A stretch of DNA of 64,000 nucleotides from Herbiconiux sp. GTDB taxonomy: Bacteria > Actinomycetota > Actinomycetes > Actinomycetales > Microbacteriaceae. Below are positions 39,938 through 48,735 of this stretch, piece by piece (positions within the stretch are counted from its first letter, which is position 1; each line of letters opens with the position of its first letter). The stretch spans positions 37,613 through 101,612 of the forward strand of contig NZ_JAHFUW010000009.1 in the NCBI RefSeq assembly GCF_023264855.1, read 5' to 3'. The notes under the pieces are model-generated. The model ran no database searches. It was not told the DNA's origin and saw nothing but the letters and a program-made list of their open reading frames with translations. The translations under genes were made by a program, and so were the position numbers.

Positions 39938-41458
39938 TCAGTATCCGCTGAAGGCGTCGCGGTGGATGCGGCGGGCGCCGGCGTGACGGAACTCGGCGGA
40001 GACGTGGTCGACGAAGCCGGGAGGGCCTGAGACGTAGGCGCGGCGAGCGGCGACATCCGGGATCGCCGCTTTCAGGGTATCCGAGGTCAGACGGCCGGAG
40101 CCGAGGTAGACCCACTCCGGCGGGAGGTCGGAGGGCTCGGTGGGGGCCGTGACGAGCACGCGGATGCCGGCGGCCAGGAGTTCGGGCTGGTACGCCAGCT
40201 CGTCGGCGGCCGAGACCGCGTAGACGAGCACCACGTCGGCGGGGCGGGAGCCGCCGCGGGCCCGATCGGCCAGCTGCGCGACGAACGGCGTGACGCCGAT
40301 GCCGCCGGCCGCGAGCACCAGGGGCACCGAGGCATCCGTCGGCAGCAGGAAGTCGCCCGAGACGCCGGTGGCGCGCACCACGGATCCGGGCTCGAGGCCG
40401 GCCAGCGCCGTCTTGAACGAGCTCGACGGCTGCGAGAGCTTGATGCCCACGCTCACGCGCTCGGCCTGCGCCCCCTCGTCGGGCGACGAGGCGATGCTGA
40501 ACACCCGGCGGGTTCCACGCGAGTCGGCGCCCTTGTGCGGCAGCGTCAGCTCGAGGTACTGACCGGCCCGGAAGCGCAGCGGCGCGAGCGGCACGAAGTC
40601 GAACGACGCCGCGGTGGGCGTGAGGTCGCGCACCCCCTGATAGCGCAGACGGATGCTGCGCCGCTGCCCGAAGGCGAAGGCCACGGCATTGCCGATCACC
40701 AGGGCGATCTCGGGCGAGGAGTACACCGGACCGATCTGGAACGGGATCGAGAACAGCACGGCGACGAGCGCCGCCACCCCCAGCTGCTGCCAGCGCCGCG
40801 GCGGCAGCGTGAGCGGCTCGCTCAGCATGAAGCCGGCCAGGAAGACGATCGGGAACGAACCGACGGCCAGCCACAGGGCGTCGCCGAATCCGGTGCCCAG
40901 CGTCATCATCCGCGCGGTCGAGATGGCCGTGGCCAGCAGCACGAAGGTGAGGCCGAGCGCGAGCTTGCGGGTGCGGTAGAGCACGAGGAATGCGCCGACG
41001 GCGACGAAGGGCAGCAGCACGGGCGTAGCGACCCACCAGGCGGACGGGTAGAGCGTGCTCACCGACATCACCACGGCCGCGATGGCGACGGGGTTGAAGA
41101 TGTGGCGGCCCCGGATGGCGAGCAGGAACTTCGAGGCGGAGGCCACGATGCCCGTGACCGCCAGCAGCAGGAGGCTCACGACCTCACCCGTGGGGATGAA
41201 CACGAAGAAGATCAGCAGACCGGTGATGGCGGCCGACTGCAGGTGCGCCCGGGTGCGGAAGGCGAGCGCCAGCACCCAGCTGGAAACGAGCGTGGCCACG
41301 AGTGCCACGGCGAGGCTCAGAACAAGCTGCAGCGGGGTGTAGAAGATCTGCCCGACCGCGCTGGCGATCAGCGCCACGACGGCGATCACGCCGAGCACGA
41401 GCACCATCAGGTTGTACATCGTGATGCGGCCGATCAGCGTGTCCAGTCGTGCTTTCAT
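39938..41458 (-). CDS. RnfD/NqrB-like membrane domain fused to ferredoxin-NAD(P)H reductase
   Basis: 506-residue fusion. Residues about 1-250 are nine or so helices of the NQR2/RnfD type (LQSAAITGLLIFFVFIPTGE, RGRHIFNPVAIAAVVMS), a fold that carries flavin and moves electrons across the membrane. Residues about 265-506 are an FNR module: FAD motif RRVFSIASSPDEG, LAAGGIGVTPFVAQL for NAD(P)H, ending DHVSAEFRHAGARRIHRDAF. It should take electrons from NAD(P)H to an extracytoplasmic flavin. It overlaps apbE by 4 bases (41455-41458) in a three-gene operon. Confidence 0.9.
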   Translation of the reverse strand: MKARLDTLIGRITMYNLMVLVLGVIAVVALIASAVGQIFYTPLQLVLSLAVALVATLVSSWVLALAFRTRAHLQSAAITGLLIFFVFIPTGEVVSLLLLAVTGIVASASKFLLAIRGRHIFNPVAIAAVVMSVSTLYPSAWWVATPVLLPFVAVGAFLVLYRTRKLALGLTFVLLATAISTARMMTLGTGFGDALWLAVGSFPIVFLAGFMLSEPLTLPPRRWQQLGVAALVAVLFSIPFQIGPVYSSPEIALVIGNAVAFAFGQRRSIRLRYQGVRDLTPTAASFDFVPLAPLRFRAGQYLELTLPHKGADSRGTRRVFSIASSPDEGAQAERVSVGIKLSQPSSSFKTALAGLEPGSVVRATGVSGDFLLPTDASVPLVLAAGGIGVTPFVAQLADRARGGSRPADVVLVYAVSAADELAYQPELLAAGIRVLVTAPTEPSDLPPEWVYLGSGRLTSDTLKAAIPDVAARRAYVSGPPGFVDHVSAEFRHAGARRIHRDAFSGY

Positions 41459-42444
41459 GAGAAGAGCTCCCCGGGGAAGTCGCGCGAGCGTTCGGCTCGG
41501 CCGTCGGCGTACATGCGGATATAGCTGAAATGGAATGTGTTCGCGAGCTGGTGCGCGCCGGTGAAGAACAGGGCGGTGGCCAGCCCGTCGGCGAGGGCCG
41601 TGTCGGCGGCCACCACCCAGGTCGCGATCACCTCGCGGGCCGGGTTGCCCGTGCGGTGGTCGAGGATGTGGTGCAGCCCGTCGCCCCAGGTGCGGCGGTT
41701 GCTCGCCGAGGCGCAGAGCGAGGCGCTCGCGAACTCCGCCACGCCGATCGCCTGACCGGGGTGCAGCGGATGCTCCAGGCCGACCCGGATCGGCTCGGCA
41801 CCCCGGTGCACCAGATCGCCGCTGGCATCCACGACGAACTCGGCGAGACCGTGCTCGCGCAGGAGCGCGGCGACGATGTCGACGAGATAGCCCTTGCCGG
41901 CGGCGCCGACGTCGATCACGAGCGGTCGCTCGGTGACGACCTCGAGGCCGTTGCGGTGCACATCGACCGGCCAGGCGGGCCGCGGGAGCGCATCCGTCGC
42001 CCGGCGATCACCGGGCGCGACCGGCTGCAGAGTGTAGGAGGGGTCGTAGCCGAGCAGCTCGAGCTCGCGCCCGACGAGCGGGTCGAGCGCGCCGCCGGTC
42101 GCGGCCACCAGGCGGTCGTAGAGCTCGAACAGCGCCGCCGAATCGGGCGGGAACGAGTGCTGCCCGGGCTGCTGGGCGATCCGGGTGACCAGAGAGTCCG
42201 CGCGGAAACGCGAGTACACGGCGTCGAACGCCGCGATCCGCTCGAGCACGGCCTCGCGGAGGGAGGGCTCCAGCGCATCCGGGGTCTCGATCTGCCAGTG
42301 CGTGCCGATGGCCTCGAAATCGAAGCGGGCCGGATCGACGCGGGCCCGGTCGACACGAGCCGGATCGACGCGGGCCGGATCGACGCCGGTCAAATCGACG
42401 CGGGAGGGCTCGCGCACGACCGGATCCTGGGTCGTCGCGGTCAT
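41455..42444 (-). CDS. apbE: FAD:protein FMN transferase ApbE
   Basis: 329-residue flavin transferase that attaches FMN covalently to Ser/Thr of FMN-bind proteins. It has HWQIETPDALEPSLREAVLE, YSRFRADSLVTRI, VDVGAAGKGYLVDIVAALLR, ASGDLVHRG and the Mg-binding AADTALADGLATALFFTGA. The N-terminus carries five pentapeptide repeats (VDPAR type) from a 15-bp tandem repeat at 42325-42399. Located between the FMN lipoprotein and the electron-input membrane protein, so its target is evident. Confidence 0.93.
   Translation of the reverse strand: MTATTQDPVVREPSRVDLTGVDPARVDPARVDRARVDPARFDFEAIGTHWQIETPDALEPSLREAVLERIAAFDAVYSRFRADSLVTRIAQQPGQHSFPPDSAALFELYDRLVAATGGALDPLVGRELELLGYDPSYTLQPVAPGDRRATDALPRPAWPVDVHRNGLEVVTERPLVIDVGAAGKGYLVDIVAALLREHGLAEFVVDASGDLVHRGAEPIRVGLEHPLHPGQAIGVAEFASASLCASASNRRTWGDGLHHILDHRTGNPAREVIATWVVAADTALADGLATALFFTGAHQLANTFHFSYIRMYADGRAERSRDFPGELFS
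42325..42399. repeat. Five 15-bp units in the apbE N-terminus
   Basis: Units at 42325, 42340, 42355, 42370 and 42385 (best form GCGGGCCGGATCGAC on the plus strand) encode VDPAR/VDRAR/VDLTG repeats before the catalytic domain. In-frame expansions of this kind recur at gene ends across the window. Confidence 0.85.
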
Positions 42445-42452
42445 CGCGGGCC

Positions 42453-42959
42453 TCAGGCCGCTTCGGACTTGATCGTCTCGACGGCCTCGTTGAAACCGCC
42501 GCTGGTGAGGCTGGACCCGGCCACGCGGGAGACGTCGATCTCGTCGATGTCCTTGCCCACGACGACCGCGGCGATGCCGTCGGCGAACTGGTTCTGGTAG
42601 TTGACGGAGTTGGGGTTGGTGGCCTCGGGCGTGACGGTGACGGCCGTGATGACGTCGCCCGCGAGGGTGAGCGAGACGTCGATCTCCTCTTTACCGTTGG
42701 GCGAGGTGTAGGTGCCGGTGGCCTCGTAGGTGCCGTCGGTGTAGGTGCTGGCGCTGTCGCTGGTGCCGCTCGCGCTGTCGTCGGTCGCCGCGGCGCTGCT
42801 GCTCGCGGAGGGGGTGCTCGTGGCAGACGTGCTGGGAGTGGTCGTGTCGTCGCTGCCGGTGGTGGTGGCGCTGGAGTCGCTGGCGCACCCGGCGAGCGCG
42901 ACGGTGATCGACAGTCCGGACATCGTGGCGAGGGCGAGCTTCTTCTGGCGAGTGATCAT
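42453..42959 (-). CDS. FMN-binding domain lipoprotein
   Basis: 168-residue surface lipoprotein: signal ending VALAGC, a long Ser/Thr/Asp-rich linker (about residues 27-75), then one FMN_bind domain (YTDGTYEATGTYTSPNGKEE, NYQNQFADGIAAVVVGKDID). The flavinylation site reads VAGSSLTSGGF; aligned to the canonical SGATxTS motif, the acceptor Thr is replaced by Ser. ApbE, encoded next, should load FMN here, making an extracytoplasmic one- or two-electron carrier fed by the RnfD/FNR fusion. Confidence 0.9.
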   Translation of the reverse strand: MITRQKKLALATMSGLSITVALAGCASDSSATTTGSDDTTTPSTSATSTPSASSSAAATDDSASGTSDSASTYTDGTYEATGTYTSPNGKEEIDVSLTLAGDVITAVTVTPEATNPNSVNYQNQFADGIAAVVVGKDIDEIDVSRVAGSSLTSGGFNEAVETIKSEAA

Positions 42960-43145
42960 GATTTTCCCTGTCGTTGTGGTGGTCCCGCGGGCATCGTGTG
43001 CGGTGTGGGGCGACTGATACGAACGTATTGATCGACACTGGCAGGCTGCTATGAACCGCCGATGCGCTCCCTATGAGCTGCCCGAGACGCCTCACGGCGG
43101 CCCGGTCGCCTCATCTGGGGTCAACGGGCCGCGGCGCCGAAACGT

Positions 43146-43868
43146 TCAATCGGATTCGGGATCCGGATGCTCGTGGTGCGCCGAGCGACCGCCCGTGCGC
43201 CCCGCGGACCGCTGCCAGCGCAACCGGCGGAGCGTGCTGATGGTGCGCTGCTCGGGCAGGCTCCAGCCGAAGCGCACGGCCAGCAGGCGGATGAGCGTGG
43301 TGACGATCACGCAGCCGATGCCGGCGACCGTGATGCTCGATCCGCTCGCCGTCGCGCCCACCAGGAACACCGCGCCGGCGCCGGCCGCCACCGCGTAGAG
43401 CGAGCCGACGTGCATCACGCCGATCGGCATCCCGAGCAGGATGTCGCGCAGCATGCCACCGCCGACCGCCGCCACGATGCCGATCATCACCGCCGGAACC
43501 ACCGGGAGCCCGAGGGAGAGCGCCTTGCTCGCCCCGATGGCGCAGAACAGCCCGAGGCTCACGGCGTCGAGAACGGTGATGGTGACGTTCAGGCGGCTCA
43601 GCAGTCGCTCGAGCAGCATGCCGAGCAGGGCCGCGACGATGGCGATCGGGATGAACCAGTTGGTCTCCAGTGCGGCGGGCACCTGGTTCAGCAGCACGTC
43701 GCGCAGCAGACCGCCACCCATTCCGGTGACGACGCCGATCAGTCCGACGCCCAGCAGGTCGAGCCGCCGGTCTTTGAACTGGGCCGCGAACATGGCTCCC
43801 TGCACGCTGCCGAGGCCGGTCGCCGCGAGGTCGAGCCAGAACGGCGTGACGAACTGTTCGGCGACCAT
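43146..43868 (-). CDS. TRIC-family cation channel (UPF0126)
   Basis: 240-residue membrane protein with seven helices in two repeats; each repeat carries the hallmark GGG motif (GMGGGLLRDVLLNQVPAALE and AVGGGMLRDILLGMPIGVMH). Prokaryotic TRIC proteins are trimeric K+ selective channels. The C-terminal tail is basic then acidic (AHHEHPDPESD). A TAAGACT hexamer 6 bases upstream of the ATG suggests a leaderless mRNA. Confidence 0.92.
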   Translation of the reverse strand: MVAEQFVTPFWLDLAATGLGSVQGAMFAAQFKDRRLDLLGVGLIGVVTGMGGGLLRDVLLNQVPAALETNWFIPIAIVAALLGMLLERLLSRLNVTITVLDAVSLGLFCAIGASKALSLGLPVVPAVMIGIVAAVGGGMLRDILLGMPIGVMHVGSLYAVAAGAGAVFLVGATASGSSITVAGIGCVIVTTLIRLLAVRFGWSLPEQRTISTLRRLRWQRSAGRTGGRSAHHEHPDPESD

Positions 43869-43943
43869 GCCTCAAGTCTTATCACGAGGCGTGCCGCTGG
43901 CGGCATCCGCCCTCTCCGCATCCCAGGTGCACGCTGCGGCAGC

Positions 43944-44010
43944 ACCACGACATGCCACAAGTTCTGGCAAGTCGGCCCCAGAAGCGGCGACTTGGCAGAA
44001 GTCGTCGGTG
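43944..44010 (-). repeat. Palindromic 3' element, ACTTGCCA family, copy 2
   Basis: Read on the minus strand, about 30 bases after the stop of the aminotransferase class IV gene. It shares AAGTCGCCGCTT, GGCC, ACTTGCCA, ACTTGTGGCA and GTCGTGG in order with copy 1 (24348-24409). Here the first arm pairs with the middle one (CTGCCAAGTCG with CGACTTGCCAG, one mismatch) around a CCGCTTCTGGGGC loop. Confidence 0.55.
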
Positions 44011-44040
44011 GTGGGGTGCGGGCGGCGCGGCGGGCGCCGG

Positions 44041-45042
44041 TCAGGCGCGACGGGAGAGGAGGTAGTGGTTGAGCTCGGCGGTGAGGGCGGCGTCGAAGGG
44101 GAGCGGATGCGCGTCGAGGTGCGTGATGCCCACCGCGAGGCGCACGCTGGAGACGAACCAGGCGCCGTCGGAAGCGCGCACCTCGTCGAGCGTGAGGGCA
44201 CGGTAGAGCGTCTCGAAGCGACGGGCGCCCGCCCCGGCACCGCCGGGTGCGGCGCTGTCTGCGCCGTCGGGCGCCCCCACACCTGCCCCGGCACCGGCAC
44301 CGGTCGCGAAGTCGAAGACGGCGCGCTGGGTGGTGCCGTGCAGCACGCCGATCGCGGGATCCGGGGTGACGAGGGTGTCGCCGATCCGCACGATCAGGCT
44401 CGAGGTGGGCCCCTCGAGGGCGTAGCCGTCACTCGTGACGAAGAGGGCGTCGTCGGCGCCGCGCCGGTGGGCCTCGCGCACCGCGGCGAGGTTCGTGGCG
44501 TACGACAGCGTCTTGGCCCCGAGCAGCAGCCACGGGGCATCCTGAGCGGCCGTGCTCGAGAAGCCGCGATCGAGGGTTGCCAAACGCATCCCGTCACGGC
44601 GGAGCTTCCCGGCGTCGGCGCTCGGGGACAGCACGATCCAGGATCGCGGGTGCCCCGCATCCGCCGCCCGGCCGCGCGTGACGACGAGCTTCAGGAAGTG
44701 CTCGGCGTCGTGCGGCGCCTGGGCGGCGACCTCGGTGACGATCCGCTCGAGGGCGCCGAGGTCGGCGGGGGCGATGTCGAGCTGGGCGAGGGAGCCGGCG
44801 AGGCGGTCGAGGTGCGGGCGCACCGCCTGGGCGCGGCCGCCGACCACGCCGAAGGTCTCGAACACGCCGTCGCCGCGCTCGGCCGAGCTGTCCAGCGCCG
44901 ACACGATCGGGTCGGCCACCGGCACCGCGCGCAGGCCGGCGAGTGCCGCTGCGCCTCGGTCGGCCGCCGATGACCCTGTCCCACCGGACGGGCTCCCGGC
45001 CTCGTGCGTCGGGTAGTCGAACAGGTAGGTCAGCGCGTCCAT
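44041..45042 (-). CDS. Aminodeoxychorismate lyase-like class IV aminotransferase
   Basis: 333-residue PLP fold-IV protein: SSAERGDGVFETFGVVGGRA, the PLP lysine region LLLGAKTLSYATNLAAVREA, GYALEGPTSSLIVRIGDTLV and GVLHGTTQRAVFDF. It most resembles PabC (4-amino-4-deoxychorismate lyase), which makes p-aminobenzoate for folate; branched-chain or D-amino acid aminotransferase is possible. A Gly/Ala-rich insert (GAGAGVGAPDGADSAAPG) near residue 250 is again encoded by GGCACC-type repeats. Confidence 0.78.
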   Translation of the reverse strand: MDALTYLFDYPTHEAGSPSGGTGSSAADRGAAALAGLRAVPVADPIVSALDSSAERGDGVFETFGVVGGRAQAVRPHLDRLAGSLAQLDIAPADLGALERIVTEVAAQAPHDAEHFLKLVVTRGRAADAGHPRSWIVLSPSADAGKLRRDGMRLATLDRGFSSTAAQDAPWLLLGAKTLSYATNLAAVREAHRRGADDALFVTSDGYALEGPTSSLIVRIGDTLVTPDPAIGVLHGTTQRAVFDFATGAGAGAGVGAPDGADSAAPGGAGAGARRFETLYRALTLDEVRASDGAWFVSSVRLAVGITHLDAHPLPFDAALTAELNHYLLSRRA

Positions 45043-45192
45043 GACTCCATCATCCCAAGCTCCCGCTCCGCCGGCTGCCGCGCGCCGCGCGTCGATTGCG
45101 GTCAGCGGATGCAGGAACCCCGGGGAGTGGTGGCCTGTTCGGGGTCGGTCACCGGAATATCTGCATCCGCTGACGGTCCCCGGCCGGCGCCC

Positions 45193-46962
45193 TCAGCGGA
45201 AGGCGAGGATCTCGGGGCCCCAGGCCTCGCGGATGTCGGCGTCGGGGTCGTGCTCGACGCGGTCGTCGCGGTCGATGATGAGAGTGCTGCGGCTCGACTC
45301 GTCGTAGCGGGGCCAGGACGGGGCGTCGGCGAGGGGCGATGCCGGGGCGCCTGCCGCATCCGGGGACGCCGCATCCGGGGCGCCAGCCGCATCCCGGCCT
45401 ACTTCCGCATCCGGGACGACTTCCGCATCGGGCACGCCGGCCTCATCCACCACCAGCGCGGCATCCGGGTCGCCCGTTCGCGCGAAGGCGAGCCAGCGCG
45501 CCTGCATGCGCTCCGACACCCGCAGCGCCTCGGAGCGGCCGCCGAGGCCGAACACGATGTCCTTGCCGCGGGGCGCGAACGAGCCGAACACGTAGGCGAG
45601 CTCGGCCGCGTGGGTGGCACCGATGCCCGAGACGCGCAGCAGCGGGGTGGCGTGGTCGAAGCGGTACATCCAGGTGGGGGCGAAACGGCTGTGCGCCTCG
45701 GCGAGCCAGACGGAGGGCATCCGGAAGCCCGCGTCGCGCGACACCTCGGCGGGCGTGCGGCGCCGCGGATAGGCCGGGTAGGCGCCGGTGATGCGCGCTC
45801 CGGCCCCTTCGAACTCGGGGCGGTCTGCCGCGATCTCGGCGAACATCTGCTCGACCTTCTCGCCCGTGATGGGCAAGAGCGGCGAGCGCATCAGCTTGAA
45901 GAACGACGACTCGTCGTGGTTGGTGCCGATGATCAGCGGGATGCGCGGGGCCCGCCCCTCGCGGAACACCGTGAGCGGGAACTCGGGCAGCACGTCGTCG
46001 CCCTGCATCGGCGCCATGGCGAGGGTGCCGGGCACCTTGCCCGAGACCTCGTGCACGAGCTCGGCACCGGCATCCACCAGGTCGAAGACGTCGAGCTCGC
46101 GCAGGCGGTGCGATTCGCCGGGAGCGATGCCGACGATCTCGAGAAAGCGCTCGGCCACGGCCCGGGCGCGCTGCCGGCCGTAGATCGAGGTGACCGGGGC
46201 GCTCTGGGCGATGGCCCGGTGGAACAGCCCGGTCGTCAGCGGCGAGGCCATCAGGGCGACGACGGATGCTCCTCCCGCCGACTCGCCGAACAGCGTCACG
46301 TCGTCGGGGTCGCCGCCGAACGCCGCGATGTTCTCACGCACCCACTGCAGGGCGAAGATCTGGTCGCGGAGGCCGAGGTTGGAGTCGAAGCCGTGGGTGA
46401 AGCCGGCGCCGGTGGTGGCGCCGGTGGTGACGTCATCCGCGAGGCTCGAGAAGTCGACGAAGCCGAGCACGCCGAGGCGGTAGTTCACGGTGACGACGAC
46501 GACGTCGCCGTTCGCGGCCAGGTGGCGGCCGTCGTAGTAGCGCTGGGCGGTGGAGCCCTGGAAGTAACCGCCGCCGTGGATCCACACGAGCACGGGCTTG
46601 CCGCGGTGAGGCGGGGCGGCGGTCGTGACATCCGGATCCCGACCATCGGGAGTGCCGGTGCCCGCAGCCGTTCCGCGCGGAGACCAGATGTTGAGGGTGA
46701 GGCAGTCTTCGGCGATCGAGACGCCGGGCACGACCTCCATCGACTTCAGTACCCGCTGCGGGGCCATCGGCCCGAAGTGCGTCGCGTCGCGCAACTCGTG
46801 CCAGGGCTCGGCCGGAGCCGGCCGCCGGAACCGCCGCTCGCCGACCGGGGGCGCCGCGAAGGGCACGCCCTTCCAGCTCAGCACCTCGCCCTCGCGAGCG
46901 CCGCGCACCGCCCCCGCGGTGGTCTGGCGGATGAGGGAGTCTGCTCCGCCGCCCGTCGTCAT
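45193..46962 (-). CDS. Type B carboxylesterase
   Basis: 589-residue alpha/beta hydrolase of the carboxylesterase/PnbA family. It shows the family motif AEDCLTLNIWSPRG, the oxyanion region VWIHGGGYFQGS, the nucleophile elbow TLFGESAGGASVVALM, and IPLIIGTNHDESSFFK. Residues near the C-terminus (about 490-545) are a low-complexity PDA-type insert encoded by GCATCCGGG repeats (about 45330-45460), unusual for the family. Hydrolyses short esters; natural substrate unknown. Monocistronic by spacing. Confidence 0.92.
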   Translation of the reverse strand: MTTGGGADSLIRQTTAGAVRGAREGEVLSWKGVPFAAPPVGERRFRRPAPAEPWHELRDATHFGPMAPQRVLKSMEVVPGVSIAEDCLTLNIWSPRGTAAGTGTPDGRDPDVTTAAPPHRGKPVLVWIHGGGYFQGSTAQRYYDGRHLAANGDVVVVTVNYRLGVLGFVDFSSLADDVTTGATTGAGFTHGFDSNLGLRDQIFALQWVRENIAAFGGDPDDVTLFGESAGGASVVALMASPLTTGLFHRAIAQSAPVTSIYGRQRARAVAERFLEIVGIAPGESHRLRELDVFDLVDAGAELVHEVSGKVPGTLAMAPMQGDDVLPEFPLTVFREGRAPRIPLIIGTNHDESSFFKLMRSPLLPITGEKVEQMFAEIAADRPEFEGAGARITGAYPAYPRRRTPAEVSRDAGFRMPSVWLAEAHSRFAPTWMYRFDHATPLLRVSGIGATHAAELAYVFGSFAPRGKDIVFGLGGRSEALRVSERMQARWLAFARTGDPDAALVVDEAGVPDAEVVPDAEVGRDAAGAPDAASPDAAGAPASPLADAPSWPRYDESSRSTLIIDRDDRVEHDPDADIREAWGPEILAFR

Positions 46963-47011
46963 GCCGAAATGCTACCCGGGCATCCTGCACCTTCGCCCAG
47001 CGTGGGCTCGT

Positions 47012-48598
47012 TCACGAGGGCTCGGAGCCCGGCGTGCGCGGCAGGGCGGAGAGGTCGGTGACGGCGGGGCCTTCGAGGCGGGTGCCTTCGGCGGCGAAGC
47101 GGGAGGCGTGCAGGGGGCAGTCCCAGCTGAGGGCGTCGTCGTTCCAGCGCAGCACTCCGCCGAGGTGGGGGCAGACCGCCGAGACCGCGCGGGTCTCACC
47201 GTCGACCGTCGAGATGCCGACGGGCGCGCCGGCGCGGTTCGCGACCACGCCGCAGCCCTCCGCGGGGCGCGGCACGGGCACGTCGGTGCGCTCGGCGGCC
47301 GCCCAGCCCGCCACGGCCTCGCGACCCACCGCAGTTCCGGCGACGGCCCCGCGGCCGATGTCGGCCGGGATGGTCACGCGCGTGCCGATCACCTGGTGCC
47401 AGCGACGGCGCTCCTGCCGCGGCTCCCCCGAGATCTCCGAGGTGAGCCGGATGGCCGCGGCCACGCCGTTGGTGAGCCCCCACTTGGCGAAGCCGGTGGC
47501 GAGGTAGACGCGTCCGCGGCCCCGCGGCAGCGCTCCGACGAAGGGGATCAGGTTGTGCGACTCGTAGTCCTGGGCCGACCAGCTGTGGGTGACCCGCGCC
47601 CCGGGATACAGCGCCCCCGTCCACTCCTCGAGCTCGAGCACGCGCTGCCTCTCGGAGCGCGAACCCGGCCGCCCCACTTCGTGCCCGTTGCCGCCCACGA
47701 CGAGCAGCTCCGTGTCACCGCGCGGCGCCGTGCGCACCGAGCGCGAGTGCTCGCCGTCGCCGATCGAGAGGAACATCCCGCCGTGCAGCGGCGCAGCATC
47801 CGGAACCTCGAACGACAGCGCGTACGACCGCATCGCGTGGGTCTTGGCGAACGTCAGCCCCCGATCGAGGATCGGCGTGGCGGTCGCGAGCACGACGGCG
47901 TGCCCGCGCACGTCTCCCAGGGCGGTGCGCACCCGAGCGGGGTCCGAGGCCTTCACCCCGGTCACCCGGGCACCCGTGTGGATGACCCCGCCCGCCGCGA
48001 GGAAGGCGCGCGCCAGCGCATCCAGGGCGTCCATCGGGTCGAACTGCGCCTGCTCGGCCAGGGCCACCCCGAAGGCGAACGGAAAGGGCACGTCGACCTG
48101 ATCGCCGTCGACGAGCGTCACCGGCAGCCCCGCCTCACGGGCGGCACTGTACTCGTCCTCCACGGCGACGGCGGCATCCGGATGCTGCGCGTAGCTGTAG
48201 GCCGTGTGCCGCTGCACCGGTACGCCCGCCTGCTCGCAGAACGCGAGCAGCCATTCCTGACCGTCGCGATTCGAGTCGACATAGGCGCGCAGCAGGCGCC
48301 GCGAATGGTGCGAACGGATGCTCGACAGCCGCGATCCCTGCAGCAGTGAGATCTTGCCGGTGGTGTTGCCGGTGGCAAGTGCGCCGATGCCGCGCGCCTC
48401 GAGCACGACGACCTTGTGACCGGTCTCGGCGAGCATCAGCGCGGTGCTGAGGCCCGTGATGCCGGCGCCGACCACCACGACGTCGTAGAGCCGATCGGCG
48501 AGAAAGGGCTGGGTGAGCAGGGGCGGACGCCCGTCGAGCCACAGCGAACCACGAGAACCGGGAGAACCGGGAGAACCAGCAGAACCGAGCGAGGACAT
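47012..48598 (-). CDS. FAD-dependent oxidoreductase with C-terminal Rieske domain
   Basis: 528-residue two-domain protein. Residues about 35-400 are a DAO-type FAD domain (LYDVVVVGAGITGLSTALML, GNTTGKISLLQGSRL, VYLATGFAKWGLTNGVAAAI); about 430-520 is a Rieske domain with ligands in SAVCPHLGGVLRWND and SWDCPLHASRF for a [2Fe-2S] cluster. This arrangement is found in glycine/D-amino acid oxidase-like proteins of unknown substrate. The ATG at 48598 is used; a GTG at 48613 is alternative. A GSPGS repeat (9-bp units) lies at the N-terminus. Confidence 0.88.
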   Translation of the reverse strand: MSSLGSAGSPGSPGSRGSLWLDGRPPLLTQPFLADRLYDVVVVGAGITGLSTALMLAETGHKVVVLEARGIGALATGNTTGKISLLQGSRLSSIRSHHSRRLLRAYVDSNRDGQEWLLAFCEQAGVPVQRHTAYSYAQHPDAAVAVEDEYSAAREAGLPVTLVDGDQVDVPFPFAFGVALAEQAQFDPMDALDALARAFLAAGGVIHTGARVTGVKASDPARVRTALGDVRGHAVVLATATPILDRGLTFAKTHAMRSYALSFEVPDAAPLHGGMFLSIGDGEHSRSVRTAPRGDTELLVVGGNGHEVGRPGSRSERQRVLELEEWTGALYPGARVTHSWSAQDYESHNLIPFVGALPRGRGRVYLATGFAKWGLTNGVAAAIRLTSEISGEPRQERRRWHQVIGTRVTIPADIGRGAVAGTAVGREAVAGWAAAERTDVPVPRPAEGCGVVANRAGAPVGISTVDGETRAVSAVCPHLGGVLRWNDDALSWDCPLHASRFAAEGTRLEGPAVTDLSALPRTPGSEPS

Positions 48599-48735
48599 GG
48601 GCTCAGTAGACACCCGCCCGCACCCCAGCGGGAGGGATGCTCAGCGGGTCGCCATCTCGACCGGAACATGCCTACGGTAGGAGGCGGGCATCCTGATCTA
48701 GGATGCCCCGCACACAATCGAGAAAGAGGGCGAGC

